From the NCBI RefSeq assembly GCF_001639145.1, contig NZ_LROY01000001.1, positions 126,501 through 190,500 of the forward strand: a stretch of DNA of 64,000 nt, written 5' to 3'. This stretch comes from Microbulbifer sp. Q7 (GTDB lineage: Bacteria > Pseudomonadota > Gammaproteobacteria > Pseudomonadales > Cellvibrionaceae). Below, piece after piece: positions 25,211-34,292 of the stretch; position 1 is the stretch's first letter, and each line of letters begins with the position of its first letter. Made by a program: the position numbers and the translations under genes. The notes under the pieces were generated by a model that worked only from the letters and a program-made list of their open reading frames with translations, was not told where the DNA came from and searched no databases.

Positions 25211-27856
25211 TTAGAACTTGTACTGCGCACCTACGTAGTACTGACGACCGTAGGTGTGATCGACCACGATACGGCCAGCACTGTCGATCATCTGACGGTT
25301 GGGCTCGTTGGTGAGGTTGATCGCCTCAAGGCTGAGCTTCCAGTTGTCGTTCAGGTTGTAGCCGGCGACGAAGTCCACGTTGGAAGTACCCTCGGTGTAT
25401 TCGATATCGTTGCCGTTACGTCCCTGGCCCATCGCCTTGGTGTTGTAATCGCTGCGAGCAGCGTAGGAAACACGCGCACTCCAGTCTTCGTTCTCGTAGT
25501 ACATGGTAGCGTTATACGAGTTCTTCGACTGGTTGTTGAGTGGGCCGTAGTTGGGGTCTTCTGCGGTGCCGAAGTTCATTTCCGAATCCACATAGGTGTA
25601 ATTCAGGATCAGGCCGTAGTTGTCGAAGAATACCTGCTGATACTGCAGCTCGACGCCTGAGATGTCACCGCCTTCGCCGTTGAAGTTACGGGTAATATCC
25701 CAGTTATCGGTTTCATCGTAGGTACCTTCGTCAGCAAGTACCGAGGGCGCAAAGCCTGTTTCAGACCAGGGGCGCTGACTGAAGGTATCCTTCTTGATAA
25801 AGGACTCTACGTCTTTGTAGAAGTAGGCTGCGGCGAACACGGCATCGTCATTGAAATACCATTCGTAAGACAGGTCGTAGGCACGGGCACGGAATGGATC
25901 CAGTTTCGGGTTGCCGAAGCTGACGGAGCCATTGAACTGATCGATGCTACCGCCGGGTGTCAGGTCTCCCAGTGCCGGGCGTGACATAACGTCCGCGACG
26001 GAGAAGCGCACGACCATGTCTTCGTGAACGTCCAGCGCCAAGTTCATGGACGGCAGGGTATCGGTGTATTCGTTGGTAGCCACCACCTGCACACTTTCAC
26101 CGTTGAGGTCGGTAAAACCGGTGGAAGCCACTTCGGTGGTTACCCGACGCACGCCGAGGTTTCCGCGCAGTGGCAGGCCCGCTACTTCCGTGGCCCAGTC
26201 GAGCTGCACATAGTAGCCAGTGTCATCTTCCTGAACGTTGCGGATGTCCCGCGCGCGCGGCGCCATGCTGGCCGCCACTTCCGCTGAATACGTATTCAGT
26301 GTGGACTGGACATCCGGCGAGAACCAGGTGATGCCATTGAGGCTGGTAGAGCTGCCCTGCAGGGTGGTTGCTGAAATGCCGCTGAATTTCGGCCCAGCGC
26401 GATTTTCAGCCACGTCGAACTCAAAGCTCTTCTGAGACGCGCCGCCCTTCAAGGACAGGTTGTCGGTCAGGTCAAACTCCAGGTTGAACGCAAGGGTATC
26501 AAAGGTGTTGTCCACCGTGTTCGGGCGGTGACGCAGCTCAACAAAATCATAGTTTGCCGCGTTGGCGGTATCGAAGTCTGCGAAATCGATGCTGCCGCCG
26601 GAAGTCGTGGCGTTATAGCTGAAGCTGTTCTGCACATCGATAGCATCTACGATGGCAGTGGTCTGCATCGGGTTGTCGTAGTTGGACTCGGACGAGCCCC
26701 ACACAAAGTCACCACGCAGGCGGTCACTGAAATCGTGCGATGCACGAATAGAGAACTGGTCGAACTTGGTTTCCAGTTCGTCGAATCGGTGCTCCACACG
26801 CAGATCGTAGTTGTTCACCGTCATCGAGGTGATGGTGCCGTTGCCGTCCATGGTGTAGTCGGTAACGTCAAACTCGGGGAAGTTACCCTTGTCTTTCAAG
26901 CTTACGGAAACGAATTCCTCTTCACGGGTGGCATCGAAGCGTGAAGTCAGGTAGTCGACCAGGATTTCGGTGCGGTCGGTGGGACGGAACTGCAAGGTAC
27001 CGGTAAAGCCCTGGCGATCCTGCTCATGGGTAAACTTGCCGTAGCGAGGAATACGCGGGAAGAAACCTTCGTTCAATGCGGCCAGTTCCGCATCGTCCGC
27101 ACACGCGGAACAGTTGGCAATTTCTTCACTCGCGGTCCATCGCACGGAGGAGAAACCCTCTTCCTGCACATTGCGCTTGGACTGGGAGTAAGTCGCCAGC
27201 CAGCCGATGGTGCCCGCCTCGTTCTTGCCCGCCACCAGGAAAGAGGTACGCGGATCGGCTTCACCAGACTGGCTGTTGTAGCCCATCTGTGCATTGGCTG
27301 CGAAGGTGAAGCTATCCTGCATATCCAGCGGACGGCCGGTATTCAGGTCGACTGTAGCACCGAGGGAGCCTTCGTCCAGATCCGCAGAGGAAGTCTTGTG
27401 CACGGTCAGGTTGGAGAACAGCTCGGAAGCAAAGGTGTTGAAGTCAAAGGAGCGGCCGCGGTTGGCGCCGCCGGAGGAATCAGCACCACCGGTGGTGGAA
27501 ACGGCCTCCAGGCCATTGATGCGGACACGGGTAAACTGCGCACCCAGACCACGCACGGAAATGTTACGGCCTTCGCCGGCGTCACGGGTAATCGCTACGC
27601 CCGGGATACGCTGCAGGGATTCTGCCAGGTTGAGGTCGGGGAAGTCGGCAATGTCTTCGGCGAGGATGGCGTCTTTGGCACCAACGGCATCGCGTTTCTG
27701 ATCCAGCGCCTTGGAGAGACTGTCACGGTAACTGCCCGTAACGGTGATCTCTTCCATGGACGCATTGTCGACTTGGCTTTCTTGGGCTTGCGCAAGGGCC
27801 GGCACTGCAACAATGGCCATCGCAAGAGTGAGGGGTTTCAGCTCGAAGGTCTTCAT
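25211..27856 (-). CDS. TonB-dependent receptor 2 (oligosaccharide-type)
   Basis: 881 residues. Signal peptide (LTLAMAIVAVPALAQA), TonB-box-like MEEITVTGS, plug domain with LPDLNLAESLQRIPGVAITR-like sequence (here FPDLNLAESLQRIPGVAI) and NISVRGLGAQFTRVRINGLE, and a large barrel with the aromatic C-terminus YVGAQYKF. The plug is of the same broad oligosaccharide class as receptor 1, but the two share limited sequence. It lies between the GH28 gene and the fusion hydrolase gene, both on the same strand, and has its own operator-bearing promoter and its own terminator. It probably imports oligogalacturonides; this is inferred from neighbours. Confidence 0.93.
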   Translation of the reverse strand: MKTFELKPLTLAMAIVAVPALAQAQESQVDNASMEEITVTGSYRDSLSKALDQKRDAVGAKDAILAEDIADFPDLNLAESLQRIPGVAITRDAGEGRNISVRGLGAQFTRVRINGLEAVSTTGGADSSGGANRGRSFDFNTFASELFSNLTVHKTSSADLDEGSLGATVDLNTGRPLDMQDSFTFAANAQMGYNSQSGEADPRTSFLVAGKNEAGTIGWLATYSQSKRNVQEEGFSSVRWTASEEIANCSACADDAELAALNEGFFPRIPRYGKFTHEQDRQGFTGTLQFRPTDRTEILVDYLTSRFDATREEEFVSVSLKDKGNFPEFDVTDYTMDGNGTITSMTVNNYDLRVEHRFDELETKFDQFSIRASHDFSDRLRGDFVWGSSESNYDNPMQTTAIVDAIDVQNSFSYNATTSGGSIDFADFDTANAANYDFVELRHRPNTVDNTFDTLAFNLEFDLTDNLSLKGGASQKSFEFDVAENRAGPKFSGISATTLQGSSTSLNGITWFSPDVQSTLNTYSAEVAASMAPRARDIRNVQEDDTGYYVQLDWATEVAGLPLRGNLGVRRVTTEVASTGFTDLNGESVQVVATNEYTDTLPSMNLALDVHEDMVVRFSVADVMSRPALGDLTPGGSIDQFNGSVSFGNPKLDPFRARAYDLSYEWYFNDDAVFAAAYFYKDVESFIKKDTFSQRPWSETGFAPSVLADEGTYDETDNWDITRNFNGEGGDISGVELQYQQVFFDNYGLILNYTYVDSEMNFGTAEDPNYGPLNNQSKNSYNATMYYENEDWSARVSYAARSDYNTKAMGQGRNGNDIEYTEGTSNVDFVAGYNLNDNWKLSLEAINLTNEPNRQMIDSAGRIVVDHTYGRQYYVGAQYKF

Positions 27857-27901
27857 GACTCTCGTCTCCGCTTATCGTCATTATTTTGGTAAAACCTTTT
27901 T

Positions 27902-27912
27902 TGGTATTACCG
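27902..27912. promoter_or_regulatory. Operator-like site TGGTATTACCG upstream of TonB receptor 2
   Basis: One mismatch from the perfect palindrome at 7886-7896. A second weaker site, TGGTAAAACCT, lies immediately beside it at 27887-27897. Both are 30-56 bp upstream of the receptor start codon on the minus strand. Confidence 0.6.
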
Positions 27913-28060
27913 CTTATTATCAAAGCGTATCGATAATCGCACATGGATTACCAACTATCAACTTTTGGCAGACCAATTTTTCAAAAGCGGCCTGCATTTT
28001 TTGCCCAGGTGAAGATTTAGACGACAAAACCTTCACTTTCCTCCGCCTCGCGGTCCATTT

Positions 28061-29533
28061 TCAGCGGGCCAGAGTGCTCTTCGCGAGGACGGATACCCCG
28101 GGCTCGAAAACCTCACCGTTGATGGTGACATTGTTTACGGTCAGGCCAGCCACCTCTTCAATTACACCCAGTGAGCCAGCCTGGTCAATCCGGCTGTCGG
28201 TGATCTGCAAGCCACGAATGGGGGCCCGCTCGAAGCCGCGAATATGGAACGCACGCCGCGCCTCCTTGCACACCAGGTTTTCCACCTGAATGTTGTACAC
28301 GTTCGGATCGAAGTCGCCCTTGTCACCCTCTTCATAGAAGAAATTGATCACAATCACGTCCTTCACCTGGCCGATGGTCAGGTTCCGCACATAAATATCG
28401 TGGATATCACCGCCGCGCATGGCATTGGTCTTGATCCGCAGGCCGCGCTCCAGGTTTGGGCTGCTCATTACACAGTCCTCGAGAAAGACGTTATGCACCC
28501 CACCGGAGATTTCACTGCCGAGCACCAGGCCCCCATGCCCATCCCGCATCTGGCAATTCCGCACCACCACATTCTCGGTGGGTACGTCGAGCCGACGACC
28601 ATCGGCATTGCGCCCGGACTTGATCGCAATGCAATCGTCGCCGTTGTCGAACAGGCAGTCCTCAATCAGCACGTTTTTGCAGGACTCGGGATCACACCCG
28701 TCGGAATTCGGCCCGTGGCTTCGGGTGGTGACACCACGCACGGTCAACCCCTCGCAGAGCACCGGGTGAATCACCCAGAACGGGGAGTTCTCCAGAGTCA
28801 CGCCCTCGATCAGGACATTCTTGCACGCATAAAACTGCACCAGTGGCGGACGCAGGAAGGCCCCTTCCGCATAGTGGCGCTCGGCAACGGGCACCCCAGC
28901 CTCCATCTCCTCCATCAATCTGGCGCGGGCCTGGTGCTGGGTATCGCCGTCGTTGGAACTGTTGGCGCATTTGGTGTTCTTGCCCTTCCACGGCCACCAG
29001 GTGTCGCAATCGGCGCCACCATCAATCAGTCCTTTGCCGGTAAGGGCGACGTTTTCGCACTGGTGGGCGTATATCAGCGGTGAGTAGCCCATGATTTCCA
29101 TGCCCTCCCAGCGGGTTTTTACCGCGGGCAGGTAGCGCTCAGGCTCGGGGATAAAGTGCACTTGCGCGCCTTCAGCGATATGCAGCTCGGTGTTGGAGAC
29201 CAGATGGATGGGGCCAGTGCGGTACTGGCCCGCGGGGACCACAATGCGACCGCCACCGGCTTTTCGGCAGGCTTCGATCGCCGCGGCAAAGGCCGCAGAT
29301 GCGTCCTCGCCTTCCCCTTTGGCGCCCATTGTCTTCAGGTTGAATTCGCGCGCGGGGATAGCAGGCAGCTGGATGGCAGAAAGAATCTTGGGCACTTGCG
29401 CCCAGGGCCCAGTGTACTGTGCTCTGGGCCGGCGGCTCATCGCCACAGCTCGCGGCAGGACGCCGGGAATAGCAGGCAGTGCGGCGGCAGCCGCCAGGGA
29501 TTGCAAAAAGACTCGCCGATTGAGTCCAGTCAT
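28061..29533 (-). CDS. GH28 polygalacturonase-family glycoside hydrolase, Tat-exported
   Basis: 490 residues from the ATG at 29531-29533, preceded by GGGAGGT; the frame is open upstream but without a ribosome-binding site. The N-terminus LNRRVFLQSLAAAAALP is a twin-arginine signal. The mature protein is a right-handed beta-helix with all GH28 motifs: NSDGCD (276-281) and GDDC (298-301) carry the catalytic Asps, then GHGG (332-335) and RIKT (366-369). It hydrolyses alpha-1,4-galacturonosyl linkages, probably exo-acting on oligogalacturonides after folding in the cytoplasm and export. Transcribed towards TonB receptor 2. The palindrome TGGCAAGACCA lies 73 bp upstream. Confidence 0.95.
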   Translation of the reverse strand: MTGLNRRVFLQSLAAAAALPAIPGVLPRAVAMSRRPRAQYTGPWAQVPKILSAIQLPAIPAREFNLKTMGAKGEGEDASAAFAAAIEACRKAGGGRIVVPAGQYRTGPIHLVSNTELHIAEGAQVHFIPEPERYLPAVKTRWEGMEIMGYSPLIYAHQCENVALTGKGLIDGGADCDTWWPWKGKNTKCANSSNDGDTQHQARARLMEEMEAGVPVAERHYAEGAFLRPPLVQFYACKNVLIEGVTLENSPFWVIHPVLCEGLTVRGVTTRSHGPNSDGCDPESCKNVLIEDCLFDNGDDCIAIKSGRNADGRRLDVPTENVVVRNCQMRDGHGGLVLGSEISGGVHNVFLEDCVMSSPNLERGLRIKTNAMRGGDIHDIYVRNLTIGQVKDVIVINFFYEEGDKGDFDPNVYNIQVENLVCKEARRAFHIRGFERAPIRGLQITDSRIDQAGSLGVIEEVAGLTVNNVTINGEVFEPGVSVLAKSTLAR

Positions 29534-29605
29534 AAATACCTCCCGGGCATTATTGTTATCGTGGCTTTCTGGAAGCGCTGCTGGCGCCATTCCAGCCGGT
29601 TGATC

Positions 29606-29616
29606 TGGCAAGACCA
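29606..29616. promoter_or_regulatory. Operator-like palindrome TGGCAAGACCA upstream of GH28
   Basis: Centre of the longer near-palindrome CTGGCAAGACCAG; one base from TGGTNNNACCA. Confidence 0.55.
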
Positions 29617-29797
29617 GTCTGAAAATCAAGACAATACTGTCATACCAATTTTGGCAGAGCAATAACCCGTTGGTCGCACGGGCAGCTACAGGGGTCAGCG
29701 TATCCACTGCTCCGTCCGGGAGCACTGCGGCCCCACGCCACTGCGACAAGGCCCCGGTGTTGCGCCCGCGCCTATGTGTCAGAGGCACACGCCAGGC

Positions 29798-29825
29798 ACA
29801 AAAAAGCCGGCGCAATGGCCGGCTT
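29798..29825 (-). terminator. Rho-independent terminator after the GntR gene
   Basis: Stem AAGCCGGC/GCCGGCTT (29804-29811 with 29818-29825), loop GCAATG, with an A run on the plus strand (29799-29805) giving a T tail on the minus strand. Lies 21 bp beyond the GntR stop codon. Confidence 0.9.
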
Positions 29826-29845
29826 CGGAAGGGTCAGCATGCTGC

Positions 29846-30583
29846 TCAAGGGAGCGCAAATCGCTGGCGAGCGGCGCTCACTTCGCGCCGCGCCTGCTCC
29901 AGGGCTTCCGCCTCGGTTGCGTCCAGCAGCTGCTGCACCACGCGCTGCAGGTGGTCGCGCATGGCACTGCGCGCCCCCTCCGGATCGCGCTTCTGGATTG
30001 CCTCAAGAATACGGCGGTGCTCCTCGATACGGGGTTTGGACCCGGCCTGACGCACTTTCTCCAGGATACGCGCAGACACGGAGGAATTGTTGCGCAGCTT
30101 CCACAGGTGCTCACATACGGAAACCACGGCGTCATTATGGGTACACTGGGCGATGTGCAGGTGGAACTTCTCATCCGCCACCTCCGCGCTGGACTCGGTG
30201 GCATTCTCCGCCACCATTTCGTCGAGGATCTCGGCCAGCTTCGCCACTTCCTCGTCGCTCATTTCACGGGCGGCCAGGCCGGCAGCCTCGCCCTCGAACA
30301 TCATGCGCGCCTGTAGAATTTCGAACGCACCAATGTCGCTCTCGCCGGCGGAAAAGGCGCTGGCCTCGGTGTCGGTGACGTAGACCCCGGAGCCACCCTT
30401 GACCTCCACGCAGCCCGCCAGCTCCAGCGCGATAATGGCTTCACGAACCGTCGGCCGGCTCACCTCAAAGCGCTCCGCCAGCTTGCGCTCGGCGGGCAAG
30501 CGTGTGCCGGCCGGATAATCACCAGCGGCGATGGCCGCAGCCAGCTTTTCTGCTACCTGTTGATAAAGTCGAGCACCCTGCAT
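29846..30583 (-). CDS. FadR-family GntR regulator, probable hexuronate/pectin regulon repressor
   Basis: 245 residues. The N-terminal winged helix spans about residues 5-70, with LPAERKLAERFEVSRPTVREAI as the recognition-helix region (the Ser-Arg-Pro-Thr-Val-Arg-Glu-Ala pattern typical of GntR), then GGSGVYV. Residues about 85-235 are an FCD ligand domain with EKFHLHIAQCTHND, LWKLRNN and EEHRRILEAIQ. UxuR and ExuR of E. coli are of this family and bind TTGGT/ACCAA palindromes; the matching TGGTNNNACCA sites here suggest the same role. Divergent from uxaA, with sites in the shared promoter region. The terminator follows directly. Which of the two paralogous regulators binds which sites is not determinable. 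Strong AGGAGAG ribosome-binding site. Confidence 0.93.
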   Translation of the reverse strand: MQGARLYQQVAEKLAAAIAAGDYPAGTRLPAERKLAERFEVSRPTVREAIIALELAGCVEVKGGSGVYVTDTEASAFSAGESDIGAFEILQARMMFEGEAAGLAAREMSDEEVAKLAEILDEMVAENATESSAEVADEKFHLHIAQCTHNDAVVSVCEHLWKLRNNSSVSARILEKVRQAGSKPRIEEHRRILEAIQKRDPEGARSAMRDHLQRVVQQLLDATEAEALEQARREVSAARQRFALP

Positions 30584-30871
30584 CTAGCCACTCTCCTGCA
30601 TTCGTAACTGCATCAGTTCTTCTGTCTATATAGAAATACGGCCCGGGCAATCGGCCCACCGCCCTATGGTTCACTCTCCGGCAGTGAGGCACTGCCGGCT
30701 CGAATCTGTCTGACCTGATCCCGGCCCACTCACGTGACCGACCTTTTCCAAACGGTCAGCAAGCCGTGGGGCGCGCAAACACGCCCACAGGGTGCGTCCG
30801 GCGATCGTGCAGTCTAACAGAAGGGGTTAAACCACCACAACACAGCAAATACCATCACAGTCTTACCAAAT

Positions 30872-30882
30872 TGGTCTAACCT
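30872..30882. promoter_or_regulatory. Operator-like site TGGTCTAACCT upstream of uxaA
   Basis: One mismatch from TGGTNNNACCA. Preceded by ACCA so that ACCAAATTGGT forms an overlapping inverse palindrome. Confidence 0.5.
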
Positions 30883-30890
30883 TCCGATTG

Positions 30891-30901
30891 CGGCCTTACC
30901 A
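30891..30901 (-). promoter_or_regulatory. Operator-like site TGGTAAGGCCG (minus-strand reading)
   Basis: Ten of eleven bases match the TGGTAAGGCCA variant found at 7858 and 13048; 73 bp before the uxaA start. Confidence 0.5.
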
Positions 30902-30973
30902 ATATAGTGTTAGATTGCAACCAATCATAACGACAACTGACCGCGTGTCCTTATTTTGCGGAGTCAGGAAAAG

Positions 30974-32497
30974 ATGGATCTCATTCATATACATTCAGAC
31001 GATAACGTCGCCGTCAGCAAGGTGCCCCTGCCTGCCGGCACGCTGGTGAACTGGGCTGGCAGCATGATGCCGCTCCTCACCGATGTGCCCGCCATGCACA
31101 AGGTCTGCGTGCGCCCGATTGCAGCGGGCGAAGCTGTCGTCAAATATGGCCAGGTCATCGGATTCGCAAAACACGACATTGCCCGTGGCTGTCACGTGCA
31201 CGAATGCAATATGGAAGCGGGCCAGCACCAGGTCGCGCACGATTTCTGCCGGGACTATGTGCCCACCCAGTATGTCGCCGCGGAAGACCGCGCCACCTTT
31301 ATGGGTTTCCGTCGCCCCAGCGGCAAATCCGGCACCCGCAACTACCTGGCGGTTGTTTCTACCGTCAACTGTTCGGTTACCGTCTCCCGCGCGATTGCCG
31401 CGCACTTCCGCAACAGCGGCAAGTTGCGCGACTTCCCCAATGTGGACGGGGTCGTCGCACTCGGCCACGACAGCGGCTGTGGCATGTCCACCTCCGGCGA
31501 GGGTTACCAGACCCTGCTGCGCACACTCCACGGTTATATCGCGCACCCCAATTTTGCCGGCGTTTTACTCATCGGCCTCGGCTGCGAAGCCATGCAGGTA
31601 AAAAGCTTGATGCGGGAAACCGGGCTGGAAAAGGGCGATGCATTTCAGGTAATGACCATTCAACAGCAGGGCGGCACGCGCGCCGCCATCGAATCCGGTA
31701 TTGAGACCCTGACCACCATGTTACCGGCGGCCAACGCCTGTGTACGCCAGCCTATTCCGGCATCGGAATTGACCCTGGCAGTGCAGTGCGGCGGCAGCGA
31801 TGCTTACTCCGGCATTACCGCAAATGCCGGTCTGGGTGCAGCCGCGGATATTCTGGTACGCAATGGCGGCACGGTGATTTACTCAGAGACGCCGGAAATC
31901 TACGGCGCCGAGCACCTGCTCACCCGCCGTGCCGCCTCTCCGGAAGTGGCACAGAAGCTCATGGACCGCATTCGCTGGTGGGAGAACTACACCCGGATCA
32001 ACGGCGTTGCCCTGAACAACAACCCGTCCCCGGGCAACAAAGCCGGCGGCCTGACCACCATTGCTGAGAAATCTCTGGGTGCACAGGCAAAGGGCGGGAC
32101 CACGGCGCTGCAGGATGTGTACCTGTACGCAGAGCCGGTGCGAAAAAAAGGCCTGGTATTTATGGATAGCCCCGGGTTCGACCCGGTATCCGTCACCGGC
32201 CAGGTCGCCAGCGGTGCAAATGTGGTGTGCTTCACCACCGGCCGCGGCTCCGCGTTCGGTGGCAAACCGGTACCGAGTATCAAGCTGGCCAGTAATTCCA
32301 ATCTTTTCGAGCGTATGCGCGAGGATATGGATATCGACTGCGGCGGCATCCTGGACAAGCGCTACACCGTCGCGGAGTGCGGCGAAAGGATATTCCAACA
32401 CATTCTGGCGATTGCTTCAGGCGAACAAAGTGCCAGTGAAAAACTCGATTACGGTGATAACGAGTTTATCCCCTGGCACATTGGAGCGGTGGTTTAA
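30974..32497 (+). CDS. uxaA: Altronate dehydratase
   Basis: 507 residues from the ATG at 30974, which has AGGAAA at good spacing; an in-frame ATG 18 bp upstream lacks one. E. coli UxaA is 495. It carries the N-terminal SAF domain (about residues 1-90, PLPAGTLVNWAG to KHDIARGCHVHECNM) and the C-terminal catalytic region with GCGMSTSGEGYQTLLRT, GLGCEAMQ and MDSPGFDPVSVTGQVASGAN, where the iron ligands lie. It dehydrates D-altronate to KDG, the last step of the galacturonate branch. Divergent from the GntR gene, with two operator-like sites upstream. Its presence implies a tagaturonate reductase, which is not recognisable as classical UxaB in this window. Confidence 0.95.
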   Translation: MDLIHIHSDDNVAVSKVPLPAGTLVNWAGSMMPLLTDVPAMHKVCVRPIAAGEAVVKYGQVIGFAKHDIARGCHVHECNMEAGQHQVAHDFCRDYVPTQYVAAEDRATFMGFRRPSGKSGTRNYLAVVSTVNCSVTVSRAIAAHFRNSGKLRDFPNVDGVVALGHDSGCGMSTSGEGYQTLLRTLHGYIAHPNFAGVLLIGLGCEAMQVKSLMRETGLEKGDAFQVMTIQQQGGTRAAIESGIETLTTMLPAANACVRQPIPASELTLAVQCGGSDAYSGITANAGLGAAADILVRNGGTVIYSETPEIYGAEHLLTRRAASPEVAQKLMDRIRWWENYTRINGVALNNNPSPGNKAGGLTTIAEKSLGAQAKGGTTALQDVYLYAEPVRKKGLVFMDSPGFDPVSVTGQVASGANVVCFTTGRGSAFGGKPVPSIKLASNSNLFERMREDMDIDCGGILDKRYTVAECGERIFQHILAIASGEQSASEKLDYGDNEFIPWHIGAVV

Positions 32498-32558
32498 CCG
32501 CCCTTAGATAGCCTGTGCCCGCCACCTCGCCTTCGCAAATAACGTAAGCGCGTCGCAA

Positions 32559-32756
32559 TCAGTCGCCCAGCTTTGCGGGTGCCTTGCTCAACAGTACAAG
32601 AACAAGCGTGGCCAACGGGCCGAAAATCAGGCTCAGGACCCACCAGATCAGACCGCTGCGATTTTTGCCTTGGGCAAGGCCGGCGTTGATCAGCGAGAGC
32701 GTGCCCCAACCGACCAGCCACTCCCGCGATTGAATCATTACCTGATACTCTTCCAT
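32559..32756 (-). CDS. Small membrane protein (PLDc_N-like/YqaE-like)
   Basis: 65 residues from an ATG with a good GGAAGGT ribosome-binding site. One clear membrane segment, SGLIWWVLSLIFGPLATLVLVLL, follows an Asn-Arg-Ser loop and a weaker hydrophobic helix GWGTLSLINAGL. The pattern resembles small conserved gammaproteobacterial inner-membrane proteins. No function can be assigned, and it is not obviously linked to its neighbours. Confidence 0.7.
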   Translation of the reverse strand: MEEYQVMIQSREWLVGWGTLSLINAGLAQGKNRSGLIWWVLSLIFGPLATLVLVLLSKAPAKLGD

Positions 32757-32850
32757 AAATACCTTCCAACTGTTCCAAAAAAATTCTAACGAAAGAATCG
32801 TAAATGGAGCACTGCCACTGGGCGTGCCAAGTGGCTAGCGCAACGCCAAA

Positions 32851-34140
32851 TCAATTATCCAACAGGAACCGGGCGATGGTACGGAAGCCGTGCCCCTTGG
32901 CCCCCTGTGCCCACTGGTCGTTCGGCGCCGGCAAGTAAGAGCCGGAAAGGTCCATGTGCACCCAGCCGCGCCCTTCATCGCGCACAAACTTGGCCAGAAA
33001 GGCCGCCGCCGTGGAAGCGCCCGGTGTGCCGTCCATCCCCACATTGGCAATTTCCGCAAAACCGGAAGGAATCTGCTCGAGATGGAATTTCTCCAGCGGC
33101 AGGCGCCAGGCTTTTTCATTTTCCTGCCCGGCCGCACGCAATACCTTCTCGGCCATCTCGTCTTCCAGGCTCAACACCGAATTGTAATCCCGGCCCACCG
33201 CCATCTTGGCCGCGCCGGTCAGGGTCGCCGCATCGAGGATGTAACGCGGGTTTTCCTCGCTCGCCGCGATCAGGCCATCCGCCAGCACCAGACGACCTTC
33301 CGCATCCGTATTCAGGATTTCTGCGGTCACCCCATTCTTGTAAGTGATCACATCGCCCAGCTTGAAGGCATGACCGGAGATCAGATTTTCCGCGCAGCAC
33401 AGATACAGCTTCACGCGCTTCTGCAGGCCGCGGGCAATCGCCAGCGCCAAACCGCCGGCCACCATCGCCGCACCACCCATATCGGACTTCATGTGCGCCA
33501 TGCCGGCAGAGGGCTTGATGCTGTAACCGCCGGAGTCAAAGGTGATGCCCTTGCCCACCAGGCAGATATCCACAGGCGCATCGTCGCTGTCCGTGGGGTT
33601 GTAATCCAGTTGCAACATGGCGCCGCCGCGCACACTGCCCCGGCCCACGTTATGGATGCCCATAAAGCCTGCTTCCAGTAATTCATCGCCGGAAATCACC
33701 CGGTAACTGACCGCATCCGGCGCCAGCTTCTGCAACATATCGGCCGCGCTTTCCGCCAGTGCGCGGGGAAACACATTTTCCGGGGTGCCATTGGTGATTT
33801 CCCGCACCCACAGACTCGCGGCGCGGCGCGCTTCCAGTTCTGTGCGTTCGTCGCCTTCACCAATGCCCCAGTCCAGTCTGCTCTTGCGGTTGGGGTTGTA
33901 GTAACCCGCCCAGAAACTCCAGCGGCTCTCCAGGTCCCAGTGGTCCCCGGCCAGCACAACGTCCGCCACTCCCATGCCGTCGAGGCGACGGGCAGCGCGT
34001 TGCACGGCCACCAGGGTACCGCCGGTGGCCGCGGTGGCGTGGATGCAGGCCTCGCTGTCGCTGAAACTCAACAACGCGTTTTTACCCCAATGTGCCGCCG
34101 CCGCGGTATTGTCCAGCCGTACCTGCATCGCTGTCGTCAT
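32851..34140 (-). CDS. pepB: M17-family leucyl aminopeptidase, peptidase B-like
   Basis: 429 residues, matching the short M17 enzyme peptidase B (E. coli PepB 427) rather than the roughly 500-residue PepA. The catalytic domain (about residues 150-425) has GKGITFDSGGYSIKP and MAHMKSDMGGAAMV with metal-binding Lys and Asps, the signature NTDAEGRLVLAD, and LDAATLTGAAK. It is a cytoplasmic, two-metal aminopeptidase removing N-terminal residues from peptides. The ATG has an AGAAGGT site. Monocistronic by position; unconnected to the pectin locus. Confidence 0.93.
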   Translation of the reverse strand: MTTAMQVRLDNTAAAAHWGKNALLSFSDSEACIHATAATGGTLVAVQRAARRLDGMGVADVVLAGDHWDLESRWSFWAGYYNPNRKSRLDWGIGEGDERTELEARRAASLWVREITNGTPENVFPRALAESAADMLQKLAPDAVSYRVISGDELLEAGFMGIHNVGRGSVRGGAMLQLDYNPTDSDDAPVDICLVGKGITFDSGGYSIKPSAGMAHMKSDMGGAAMVAGGLALAIARGLQKRVKLYLCCAENLISGHAFKLGDVITYKNGVTAEILNTDAEGRLVLADGLIAASEENPRYILDAATLTGAAKMAVGRDYNSVLSLEDEMAEKVLRAAGQENEKAWRLPLEKFHLEQIPSGFAEIANVGMDGTPGASTAAAFLAKFVRDEGRGWVHMDLSGSYLPAPNDQWAQGAKGHGFRTIARFLLDN

Positions 34141-34292
34141 CGTTATACCTTCTGTGAATCCAAAAAAGAGAGAGTCTTTAAATAGTGACTTTACTATTGG
34201 GGCAGTCTAGCAGCCTGCAAGGGGCAGTTTGCGCCACCGCCGGCAGAGTCGATACACTGGCCGGGAGACATACAGCGACAAGGAAGTACATC

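Larger units (their letters stand above)
29534..29845. promoter_or_regulatory. GH28 promoter region and terminator of the GntR gene
   Basis: 312 bp without a gene. It holds the operator-like TGGCAAGACCA (29606-29616), a weaker reversed site TGGTATGACAG (29637-29647) and the terminator of the upstream regulator gene at 29798-29825. Confidence 0.55.
30584..30973. promoter_or_regulatory. Divergent promoter region between the GntR gene and uxaA
   Basis: 390 bp without a gene. Operator-like TGGTCTAACCT (30872-30882) and TGGTAAGGCCG read on the minus strand (30891-30901) lie about 75-100 bp before uxaA. An inverted repeat TGACCG/CGGTCA (30735-30740 with 30753-30758) lies nearer the regulator gene. 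Confidence 0.55.
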
